The notes: generated by a model from the sequence alone, not told the origin. DNA of 25,268 bases from an uncultured Bacteroides sp. (GCA_958453305.1 CAUDXH010000023.1:1-25268), one strand, 5' to 3'; positions 1 to 6,357 are shown, numbered from the stretch's first letter. A program made the numbers and translations.

Positions 1-1
1 A

Positions 2-32
2 CAAAGGTAGGTTTAGGAAACATGCGTGTCAA
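2..32 (-). promoter_or_regulatory. Bacteroidota-type promoter reading out of the left edge
   Basis: On the minus strand a TTG (30-32) is followed after exactly 20 nt by TACCTTTG (2-9), which matches the Bacteroides -33/-7 consensus (TTTG or TTG, 19-21 nt, TAnnTTTG). It points left, so its gene lies outside the window. The element is seen in the sequence; its activity is inferred. Confidence 0.5.
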
Positions 33-125
33 GGCGGAAAATAGAATGCTTACTCAAAACGTATTTTATGAACATTTAATTTAACCTACTTCGTAGAAAA
101 TCAACCTATTTACCTGTTGGCGGAA

Positions 126-350
126 TTAAAATAGCGCATATTTAACTCTGCCAATAGGCTTTTCATTTTTGTAGTTAATATATTGGAGGATTGTAAGTGC
201 GCTAATCTTCCCGATAATCCGGGCAAACAATCCATCTGTATCTTTCCCATAATTCCTTATAATCATAAATTCACCATCCATTCCAAAGACTAATAAGCGA
301 GTAAGATAATATGCATCTGCATTATTGTCACCACCAGAGAATGTATTTTG
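126..350 (-). pseudogene. Transposase C-terminal remnant (probably IS982 family)
   Basis: The minus strand holds an open stretch of 74 codons with no start codon. It opens just after an in-frame stop (351-353) and ends at TAA (126-128). The translation contains ADAYYLTRLL, MIIRNYGK, LFARIIGKISALTILQY and ends KPIGRVKYALF. That ending resembles, from memory, the C-terminus of IS982-family transposases of Bacteroides (IS1187-like). Such transposases are about 300 residues, so roughly three quarters of the gene is missing. No inverted terminal repeats were recognised. The coding remnant is fairly certain; the family name is less so. Confidence 0.55.
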
Positions 351-415
351 TTAGGTAAAACTATGTAACATATATATATTTTTTATGTCATGATATTTGG
401 TGTGTATGAATTATT

Positions 416-1464
416 TTATCGCAGAGAAAATTTAACAAGAACAGGATCCGGATTATTGGAAAAAGCATATATTGCACTATCTTCTTTATTTACACAGAAT
501 CTGAATACAGGTAAATTTAGAATATATTTTTTATATGCTTTTCCTGTCCAGTCAAATACATATATAATATTCCCTTCAAAAGACTTCAGACCTTCTTTAT
601 TATAAGTTTTACCAGAATATAGTAGATAGACATAATTATCACTGACGGTTGCATCTATAAATGCTCTGATATTATCTGTACTTATGGGAGCAGCTCTTTT
701 GTCACCTTCATGTATTGGTTTATATTCAGGATAATTATATTGATATTCACACACTTTACATACTGACGAAGAGTCTATATTATAGAAATATACAATTTCA
801 GCATTATTTAAAGCATAAACAAATTTATCATTTGAAGGGTTGCTTTGCAATATTCCTTGGTATGCCAGCCCTCTTAAACGATTTTCAATTTGTTTTTCTT
901 TTGAGTTACGTGATGGAAAATCTCCAATTTTCTGCAAAATTTGATTGCCTTTTTGTAGATAAAACATACAATCATCGTAAAAACCAAATGATAACATGGT
1001 ATTGAACTTAGTGGAAAATAGCTTTACAGTACCAGGAAAAGTATCTTTATAGCACACTTCAAATTCATTTTTCTGTTCAAAAAAATCATTAATGGTTAAA
1101 TTAGATAGTTTTTTATTTGCATAATCAAACACTGCAATAGCAGTATCACCACATGGCAAATATTCCATAGGCATTACAAATTCATTCTTTCCTTGACCTT
1201 TTTTCCCTAAACTAATAATCTTATTACCATTATTTAAGTCTACTAAATGAAAAATATTCTCACCAACTATATCGTCATATACAAAAATCACAGAATCAAT
1301 ATATTTCATGGTAAAGGGTTTTCCCCATAAATGCTCATCTGTTTTCAATGCAGTATATTTTATTGTATCACAGTCAGAAAATAATTTATCAATGCTATTT
1401 TTATTCACAGTCTGAGAACATGAAAATAAGAATACAGAAAAAAAACAATAATATTCCTTGACAT
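416..1464 (-). CDS. Six-bladed beta-propeller protein; lipoprotein signal out of frame
   Basis: The continuous frame runs from a GTG at 1408 to TAA at 416 (330 residues). It carries the propeller-family motif GKKGQGKNEF near residue 70 and repeated beta-strand-rich segments such as IIYVFDWTGK. These match the Bacteroidota 6-bladed beta-propeller (BF3164/DUF5128-like) secreted proteins, whose ligands are unknown. The frame also reads back to FLFSCSQTV, a good lipobox, but has no ATG. An ATG at 1462-1464 starts MSRNIIVFF one frame away and meets a stop near 1406. One extra T in the T8 tract (1438-1445) would join the two into a complete lipoprotein signal. The gene is therefore either frameshifted, phase-variable, or affected by a sequencing error. 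It lies downstream of the second propeller gene on the same strand. Confidence 0.8.
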
Positions 1465-1484
1465 AATTTGTGTGTTTAAATAAT

Positions 1485-1530
1485 AGATAGGCAGAAGATT
1501 ATGTTATTTACATATATTCTATGCCTACCT
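1485..1530 (-). other. Weak hairpin between the two propeller genes
   Basis: TAGGCA-GAA (1488-1496) can pair with TTC-TA-TGCCTA (1517-1527), with a 2-nt bulge and a 20-nt loop. It starts at the stop codon of the upstream propeller gene. There is no clear U-tract, so it may be a weak terminator or a processing site. Low confidence. Confidence 0.3.
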
Positions 1531-2554
1531 ACAATACATCATGTAAATTTAAATACCCAAACTGAAACTCGTCATCAAAAGAAAATATCAGGCGATTGTT
1601 CTGTTTGTCATAACACATACCAAGTATGGGATGATTCAAACTCATTGTTTTAATATAATTTCCATCTATATCAAAAACAAGCAACTTATCCGGATATATT
1701 GACTTAATGGACTTACCGTCTTCTTTAAGACGAAGGTCTCCCAGATAAGACACAACCAATCGGTCTCCACAGAAAAGAGCATTATCAAAGTATCTCATCT
1801 TATTGGAAGTCTGATTATCCCATTTCGAACCATAGGAAGTAAACTTCAGTTCACCGTCTAATGTACACCATGTAATCAAGTCATGATGATGATAAACCTC
1901 AACATACAGATTATGTTCTTTTGATATAGCTAAAGAAGTCCGCTTGCGTTCAATCTCCGGATGACCTGTGTATGACATAAAACTTATTTCTCCGGTTTTC
2001 ATATTCCACCTGGCAGGAACAGGTTTATAATCTCCGATTTCATTGAACTGTGTGAACAAGGCGTATGACACAGAATCATTCAGAAACTCGAAAGACAAAG
2101 GCACCTGACGCTTGTTGATTATGCCGGCCTTCTGAGGTACATATTGGGGATTTACCGATACACTGTCAATAGGACACTCAAACACCCCATCCCTTCCATA
2201 GTCTATTATATAAAATGCATTCTTACCCTCATTGACCGCAAGACTTACCAGGTTTGAAATCTCTCCTGGTCCGTTACCCTGACTGCCAAAACTACATTTA
2301 TACTCAAATGTATTCTTATCAAATACAGATATAAGATTGTCAACCAGTTTGTGGTCACTTATTACCAAATATTGATTAACGATATAAGGTTTTGCCCATG
2401 ACGAGAAAAAGCAATCCTTAAAATCTATATGAACTATTTTATCCTCAATATTCACAGCATCTGATCCTGCATCATAATTTCTGATTCCCTTATCATCGGA
2501 TTTACAGTTTGCTAATAAAAATAGCATTAACAAACTAAATAATGTATTTTTCAT
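1529..2554 (-). CDS. Six-bladed beta-propeller lipoprotein
   Basis: The 341-residue product starts with a lipoprotein signal: a short basic start, a hydrophobic stretch, then LLANC with the lipidated Cys at residue 17. The body carries the family motif FGSQGNGPGEI (around residue 95) and repeated strand pairs ending in FDKNTFEYKC and VFDIDGNYIKTM, typical of 6-bladed beta-propeller proteins of Bacteroidota. It should be anchored in the outer membrane, or in the inner membrane facing the periplasm. The partner is unknown. Family members often sit beside NVEALA peptides, as here: the NVEALA gene ends 77 bp upstream on the same strand. No disruption is seen, so it is the best-preserved member of this block. 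The ATG at 2554 is fixed by the signal peptide. Confidence 0.9.
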   Translation of the reverse strand: MKNTLFSLLMLFLLANCKSDDKGIRNYDAGSDAVNIEDKIVHIDFKDCFFSSWAKPYIVNQYLVISDHKLVDNLISVFDKNTFEYKCSFGSQGNGPGEISNLVSLAVNEGKNAFYIIDYGRDGVFECPIDSVSVNPQYVPQKAGIINKRQVPLSFEFLNDSVSYALFTQFNEIGDYKPVPARWNMKTGEISFMSYTGHPEIERKRTSLAISKEHNLYVEVYHHHDLITWCTLDGELKFTSYGSKWDNQTSNKMRYFDNALFCGDRLVVSYLGDLRLKEDGKSIKSIYPDKLLVFDIDGNYIKTMSLNHPILGMCYDKQNNRLIFSFDDEFQFGYLNLHDVL

Positions 2555-2572
2555 TTCATGTATGTAGTATAG

Positions 2573-2616
2573 AAGATATCTTATAATTTAAATCCAGTTC
2601 AAATATAAGATATTTT
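2573..2616 (-). promoter_or_regulatory. -7 element overlapped by a 13-bp dyad
   Basis: TATATTTG on the minus strand (2600-2607) fits the -7 consensus and would start transcription about 40 nt before the propeller lipoprotein ATG. No good -33 TTTG is seen. The same bases lie in an inverted repeat: 2573-2585 pairs with 2604-2616 (12 Watson-Crick pairs plus one G-U, 18-nt spacer). The dyad could be an operator or an RNA hairpin after the NVEALA gene. Confidence 0.4.
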
Positions 2617-2631
2617 CTTGGTAATAAAATG

Positions 2632-2850
2632 TTACTTCCAAGTCTTTTCTTCGTATGGATGGTATCCATAGCAGAAACAGTGTCCTGACTTATCTAAACA
2701 ACCATTAGGGCAATCCAGCATACCACCACCTTCATTCTGAGCCAACGCTTCCACATTTGCCATTGCCAAATCAGACATTTCTGTTTCCTGCTGTGATGTA
2801 TATACACAATAACCAGCAACGAATGCAGCTCTAATAATATTTTTACTCAT
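2632..2850 (-). CDS. NVEALA-family small Cys-rich peptide
   Basis: The 72-residue product carries the diagnostic NVEALA motif (residues 32-37), preceded by the usual VYTSQ...MSDLAMA segment. It is followed by a Gly-rich, Cys-rich tail with cysteines at 47, 51, 58 and 60 (CPNGC and CFC). NVEALA proteins are a Bacteroidota family of short putatively exported peptides of unknown function, often next to six-bladed propeller genes. The leader-plus-Cys-rich-tail layout suggests a processed peptide, but no modifying enzyme is seen here. The N-terminal hydrophobic stretch (AAFVAGYCVY) is short for a signal peptide. The start at 2850 is the only ATG before the hydrophobic part. It lies between the truncated DUF1573 gene and the propeller lipoprotein, on the same strand. 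Confidence 0.85.
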   Translation of the reverse strand: MSKNIIRAAFVAGYCVYTSQQETEMSDLAMANVEALAQNEGGGMLDCPNGCLDKSGHCFCYGYHPYEEKTWK

Positions 2851-2897
2851 AAATTTCTTTTTATTGTTGCTAATCTAAAAACTTTTAATCTCGCTAC

Positions 2898-2928
2898 GAA
2901 GCTACAAATCCCCGATTTGTAGAGCTTC
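2898..2928. other. Stable hairpin upstream of the NVEALA gene
   Basis: GAAGCTACAAATC (2898-2910) pairs with GATTTGT-AG-AGCTTC (2914-2928), giving a 13-bp stem with a 2-nt bulge and a CCC loop. It lies 48-78 nt upstream of the NVEALA start and has no U-tract on the minus strand. It overlaps the -33 region of the plus-strand promoter described next, so it may be an operator or a leader structure. Confidence 0.5.
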
Positions 2929-3046
2929 AAAATAATAATTACCTTTGCATTGGTTACACCTCCTTTATTTTAAGCGGTTTAACATGGAGTGGGATATGAA
3001 TACAAACGTTTTGCACACATAGGTTTCATATCTCCACTCTTTTTTA
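2916..3046 (+). ncRNA. Candidate small RNA unit (promoter to terminator)
   Basis: The plus strand has TTTG (2916-2919), 20 nt, then TACCTTTG (2940-2947), a near-ideal Bacteroides promoter. About 90 nt later is an intrinsic terminator: 2987-3000 pairs with 3025-3039 (14 bp, one bulged base, 24-nt loop), followed by six T (3040-3045). The predicted transcript, about 2954 to 3046, has no convincing ORF and ends at the 3' edge of the opposite-strand DUF1573 remnant. It contains ACACCTCCTTT (2956-2966), identical to the anti-Shine-Dalgarno end of Bacteroides 16S rRNA as I recall it. Read on the minus strand the same bases are a strong Shine-Dalgarno before a 3-codon ORF, so a leader-peptide role for that strand is the alternative. 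Confidence 0.45.
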
Positions 3047-3050
3047 TATC

Positions 3051-3761
3051 TCACTTCCTGATAGTACCCCAAAAGTCCAAGGTAAAGGACCTCTCGGGGA
3101 TATTACCATATATTGTTATGGTTCGCCAGAAATCACCCGGTTCTTCTGCCTTGTATTCAACCGTCATTGCAGCTTTACCTCCGGGTGGAATCTCATCCCA
3201 GTCGTATTCCACAGTCATGCAGCCGCATGATGTTGTTGTTCCCTTTATATGGAACACTTCCTTTCCGGTGTTCTTCAGGACAATCTTCCTGCTTGCCGTC
3301 ATGTTTTCTCCTACCACACCATAGTGATATTCCGCAGAATCAGCCTGAATTGTGGTGACCGGCAGTAAAACAGCTTCAATTCCAGCTATTTCCTTCAGGT
3401 AAAGGTCTTTCACTGACAGGTTGTGGATGGGGTTTCCTATCACCTTCACACGGTTTTCTGAATCAACCAGAAATGTCTGGAACATCATTTCCCCGGGAAA
3501 ACGGTTCAGTCTGTAGAAACTGTCTTCCGTGTCTATACATACAGGATGCGGGAAATTGTCTCGCCTCAAGATGTATCTCAATTCACGGACATCTTTTGTC
3601 TGGAAGAAGAACACAAACGGTACATTTCCGTCACTAAACGAATCCACCTCGTGTATAAACTCTTTCCACTTAGGTAACTGAAGTTTGCAGCTGATACATC
3701 CGACAGAATCGACAAAGATTACTACCTTGTAATCGGTTTTGGGAATACTGTAAGGAATGGT
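3051..3761 (-). pseudogene. DUF1573 / thioredoxin-like protein, 5' end missing
   Basis: The frame is open from just after a stop at 3762-3764 to TGA at 3051, with no ATG; the first GTG is at 3647. The part before that GTG is clearly coding: VVIFVDSVGCISCKLQLP is a thioredoxin-like strand with a CxxC pair (codons at 3696-3698 and 3687-3689). The C-terminal half has TSCGCMTVEYDW and IPPGGKAAMTVEY, the hallmark of DUF1573, an Ig-like domain common in Bacteroidota envelope proteins. Intact homologues carry a signal peptide and more N-terminal sequence, absent here. The lost 5' end coincides with the 3' end of the DUF3990 gene, so a deletion or recombination joined the two. DUF1573 proteins of this type can accompany NVEALA genes, as here. 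Confidence 0.7.
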
Positions 3762-4135
3762 TCAACACTGATAACTTCTGACTCATATAAGCCAAACTGA
3801 AGGTACACCTTATCATTAGCAACTGGACCATACACAATGTCATAGGAGTGCGTAAAACCCTTTTCAGTGCGGTTAGCCATGACAAATTTTACCCACTCAA
3901 CATCAGGAGCTGCAAAAATCAGGCTTTTAAGTCCTGACAGTTTCGCTTCATCAAACTCGTATATATTCACATACCCGTAGTTGAATTGTTTTTCCAACAT
4001 ACGTCTTTTCACCCAATCCTTAGCCTGCTCCTCCGAAGTTGTCGTATAGAAACCTTCGCCGTAATCCAATTTACGATTGGGCTGAAGTATGATAGGATGC
4101 TTCACTACCTCTAAACTTCCATGATATAACTTCAT
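3722..4135 (-). CDS. DUF3990 protein (ADP-ribosyltransferase-like fold), C-terminus replaced
   Basis: The 137-residue product starts MKLYHGS and has LDYGEGFYTTTSEEQAKDW, YEFDEAKL, FVMANR and YDIVYGPVAND, the conserved blocks of DUF3990. The family is thought to share the ADP-ribosyltransferase fold and often forms small operons with DUF3791, which suggests a toxin-like or phage-defence role; the function is unproven. The last residues (PFLTVFPKPITR) do not resemble the usual family end. They are encoded by DNA that in another frame reads as DUF1573-gene sequence. The protein is thus shorter than the usual roughly 155-170 residues. Its ATG overlaps the ancestral stop of the DUF3791 gene (ATGA at 4132-4135). 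Whether the shortened product works is unknown. Confidence 0.75.
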   Translation of the reverse strand: MKLYHGSLEVVKHPIILQPNRKLDYGEGFYTTTSEEQAKDWVKRRMLEKQFNYGYVNIYEFDEAKLSGLKSLIFAAPDVEWVKFVMANRTEKGFTHSYDIVYGPVANDKVYLQFGLYESEVISVEPFLTVFPKPITR

Positions 4136-4354
4136 GACTCTTGATTTTTTCTTAATTGGATAAACTCATCAATTTCTTCCAGCAACCACTCCCCCCTTGG
4201 GTATGCAGCGGATCAAAGCACTCACCAGATAATCAATCACACCATACCGTGAAAAGAAATCAAGCACCTGCTCACCGGTCATTCTTTTAGCTGCCCCATA
4301 CTCTTCAATACAAAATGCAACGAAGAGTGCCGTATCTTTTTCTTTCTTTTTCAT
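4132..4354 (-). pseudogene. DUF3791 protein, frameshifted
   Basis: The frame from ATG 4354 gives FVAFCIEEYG...MTGEQVLDFFSRYGVIDYLV, typical DUF3791, then runs into unrelated residues and stops at 4169. From about 4225 the family C-terminus continues in another frame: CFDPLHTQGGEW, then LLEEIDEFIQLRK, ending at a TGA (4132-4134). A single missing base in CTGGTGAGTGC (about 4221-4229) explains it; one extra G would restore ...YLVECFDP... and a product of about 73 residues. The restored stop overlaps the DUF3990 start by 4 nt, so the pair was once translationally coupled. DUF3791 has no proven role; with DUF3990 it may form a toxin-antitoxin-like pair (inference). Confidence 0.7.
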
Positions 4355-4356
4355 TG

Positions 4357-4502
4357 CTAATCACTATTCGGAATTACCATATTAACAACCTCAGCACAAT
4401 ATTCGCTAATTTCAGCGACTTTTGCAAGAAAAAGTCTGCTATAACAGCACTTTTCTTTTTTACAAAGAATAATCAACTGTAACTCTGAAAAGGCACTGTT
4501 TA
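4357..4502 (-). pseudogene. 3' remnant of an unrecognised gene
   Basis: Between mnmA and the DUF3791 gene the minus strand keeps an open frame with coding character: SELQLIILCKKEKC, RLFLAKVAEISEYCAEVV, then TAG at 4357-4359, two bases before the DUF3791 ATG. The tight spacing looks like an operon junction. There is no start; the frame runs into the 3' end of mnmA in a different phase, so only about 47 codons remain. I do not recognise the family. It is likely the first gene of the former DUF3791/DUF3990 operon. Confidence 0.4.
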
Positions 4503-5555
4503 TTACACAATAATTCCGCCCCCCAGAACCATATCACCCCGATAGAAAGCAGCAGCCTGACCGGAAGCCACCGATGCAAGCGGCTCATGCAGACGTACAT
4601 GCAGCAGTCCGTCGGCAGTAGGCGTAACCGTACAACGGTTGGCTTGCTTGCGGTAGCGGATTTTTACGATAATCTCATCACAACCAAACAACAAAGCCGG
4701 ATTGACTACATTCCATTCTTTCAGATACATCTCCCCTTTCTCCAGAGAATGCAAGTTATCACTGATAATTACCTGATTCGTGTCCGGATGAATCTCCTTG
4801 ACAAACAAAGCCTTATTCAAATAGATACCGAGACCTCTACGCTGCCCGATGGTATAAAACGGATAACCTTCATGCCGTCCTAAAAAATTGCCTTTCTCAT
4901 CAAGAAACTTACCGGGAACAACAGAAGTTGGAGGAACATGAGTCTTTAAGAAACTCCGGTAATCACCCGGACAAAAACAGACCCCCAAGCTATCCCGCTT
5001 ACGAGATGCTTTCAAAAACCCCCGTTCGGCAGCAATCTCGCGCACCCGTGCCTTGGTCAGTCCCCCCATGGGAAGAAGCATCCGTTCCAGAATGTCTTGA
5101 GGCAATCCCCAAAGGAAGAACGACTGGTCTTTATCGGGGTCGGCTCCTGCCGTAATATGCCAGTAACCTTCTACCAGCCGTTTCTGCACATAATGTCCGG
5201 TGGCAAAAAAAGAAATACCTTCTCTGTCTGCAAGTTCTCTCAGTAAAGGCCATTTTAAATAGTTGTTACAGAGCGTACAAGGAACCGGTGTCCTCCCTGC
5301 CATGTACTCGGCTATAAAGTAACGGATAATCCGTTCGCGGAATTCCTCACGCACATCATGTACCAAATGCCGGATTCCCAATCGCCCGCATAAATCGCGC
5401 GCATCATCCAAGTATTCGGTATCGCCTTCTTTTTCATAGAAACGGAAAGTCACGCCGGTTACTTCATAGCCGGCATCTTGCAAAAGCAAGGCAGCAACCG
5501 AGCTGTCCGTACCTCCGCTCATTCCCAATAAAACTGACTGATTCACTTGTTTCAT
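4503..5555 (-). CDS. mnmA: tRNA-specific 2-thiouridylase MnmA
   Basis: MnmA adenylates and thiolates U34 of tRNAs for Glu, Gln and Lys, giving the s2U part of the wobble base; sulfur comes through a relay ending on its catalytic cysteines. The 350-residue cytosolic protein has the PP-loop LGMSGGTDSSVA near the N-terminus (Thr replaces the common Val). It also has PCTLCNNYLKW with the first catalytic Cys at about 96, ATGHY, DKDQSFFLW, and LGVCFCPGDY with the second Cys at about 193. YTIGQRRGLG and a C-terminal beta-barrel follow. I chose ATG 5555; an in-frame TTG lies one codon upstream. The -7 element is only 7 nt before the ATG, so the mRNA may be nearly leaderless. Bacteroides genomes carry several mnmA paralogues, so which one this is cannot be said. 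Confidence 0.95.
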   Translation of the reverse strand: MKQVNQSVLLGMSGGTDSSVAALLLQDAGYEVTGVTFRFYEKEGDTEYLDDARDLCGRLGIRHLVHDVREEFRERIIRYFIAEYMAGRTPVPCTLCNNYLKWPLLRELADREGISFFATGHYVQKRLVEGYWHITAGADPDKDQSFFLWGLPQDILERMLLPMGGLTKARVREIAAERGFLKASRKRDSLGVCFCPGDYRSFLKTHVPPTSVVPGKFLDEKGNFLGRHEGYPFYTIGQRRGLGIYLNKALFVKEIHPDTNQVIISDNLHSLEKGEMYLKEWNVVNPALLFGCDEIIVKIRYRKQANRCTVTPTADGLLHVRLHEPLASVASGQAAAFYRGDMVLGGGIIV

Positions 5556-5560
5556 CAAGT

Positions 5561-5631
5561 GGCAAAGATAGTGAAAGACGAGTGCAATACCAAGTCAAAA
5601 GTCAGCTTTTGACTTGGTATTGCCGAACCGC
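5561..5631 (-). promoter_or_regulatory. Hairpin-plus-promoter element upstream of mnmA (copy A)
   Basis: The minus strand has TTG (5591-5593), 20 nt, then TATCTTTG (5563-5570). The -33 lies in one arm of a perfect 18-bp hairpin (5584-5601 with 5606-5623, 4-nt loop). The block from GCGGTTCGGCA (5621-5631) through the hairpin to CTTTCACTATCTTTG is closely similar to 15629-15700, which precedes the DUF2723 gene. The promoter is well supported; the hairpin may be an operator or a repeat element. Confidence 0.65.
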
Positions 5632-5673
5632 ATATGAAACCGCATCCTGCTGATAGACGGATTCTCCTCCGCC

Positions 5674-5751
5674 GTTAGTAACGACCGAGCCTTGCCGTTA
5701 CTAACGACGGAGCTCGGTCATTACTAAGAACCGGACTCCGTCATTACTATG
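5674..5751. repeat. 23-bp imperfect tandem repeat, about 3.4 copies
   Basis: Units start at 5674, 5697, 5720 and (partial) 5743, each opening with (G/A)TTA(G/C)TAA and exactly 23 bp apart. Their cores (GACCGAGC, GACGGAGCTCGGTC, AACCGGACTCCGTC) are mutually complementary: 5675-5690 pairs with 5712-5727 with one mismatch, and GTTAGTAAC (5674-5682) with GTTACTAAC (5697-5705). It is far more GC-rich than the sequence to its right. No spacers, so it is not a CRISPR. Confidence 0.7.
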
Positions 5752-6357
5752 TTCTTTTCATGTCATCCAGACTCCTGAAATTTCGCCAGCCGACAAGCCT
5801 CTTGTGAGCTACCGAAACAAGCAGCAAACCATCAAAGATTTTCAGCCAGACCCCCTATTTATAAAAAAAACGTACGTGTGCGGAAAAAGCAAAATTGAAA
5901 ATCAAAAAAAACATTTTCCGCAATTTTTTATGAAACTTTTTAAAGCCAACCTAACGCTATTCATTTTTCCTAACAAAACGAACTCTGCATAAAACCTTAA
6001 TAAATTTATATATCAAGTACTTATCAAGACAATTAAAAACGGAATGCAAGTTAAAAATATTACGTTCGAAATTACATAAAACACTTGTGAAACCGGTAAA
6101 AACGACTTGCGAAACTTGCGGAAAAACCGTTTTTTTTGCGGAAAAGGTACGGAGAAAAACAGCCGTCCGATACAGCTATTTCTGTACAGATGCCATCCGG
6201 AAAGTTGAATCTGCTCTTGCTTATATACCCCTTTCCAACAACAAAACAACCGTACATCATGGTAAACATTTTCAAAAAATACAGAAAATCCAATCAAAAA
6301 GAAGAACAGACCTCTGCATATAATCTGAATACTACAAAGAAAAACCCTTGCAAACAG
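5752..6357. other. Gene-poor AT-rich gap before the RNA methyltransferase
   Basis: No gene is supported here. Short open frames on both strands lack family features. Visible elements are TGCGGAAAA three times in direct orientation (5879-5887, 6117-6125, 6137-6145) and once inverted (5914-5922). The first and the inverted copy form a 9-bp stem with a 26-nt loop followed by T6 (5924-5929), which is terminator-like on the plus strand. Around 6085-6125 there are repeats of the type CTTG(T/C)G(A/G)AA. Confidence 0.5.

Noticed and set aside
2989..3324. Open frame of 111 codons on the plus strand
   Set aside because: It is antisense to the clear DUF1573 reading frame and has no family motif; its start lies in the terminator stem of the small RNA candidate.
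5674..5751. CRISPR array
   Set aside because: The 23-bp units abut directly without spacers, differ from each other, and no cas gene is present.
5804..5992. 62-codon plus-strand frame in the mnmA-methyltransferase gap
   Set aside because: AT-rich, Lys/Asn/Phe-biased, spans a terminator-like hairpin, and has no promoter or family feature.
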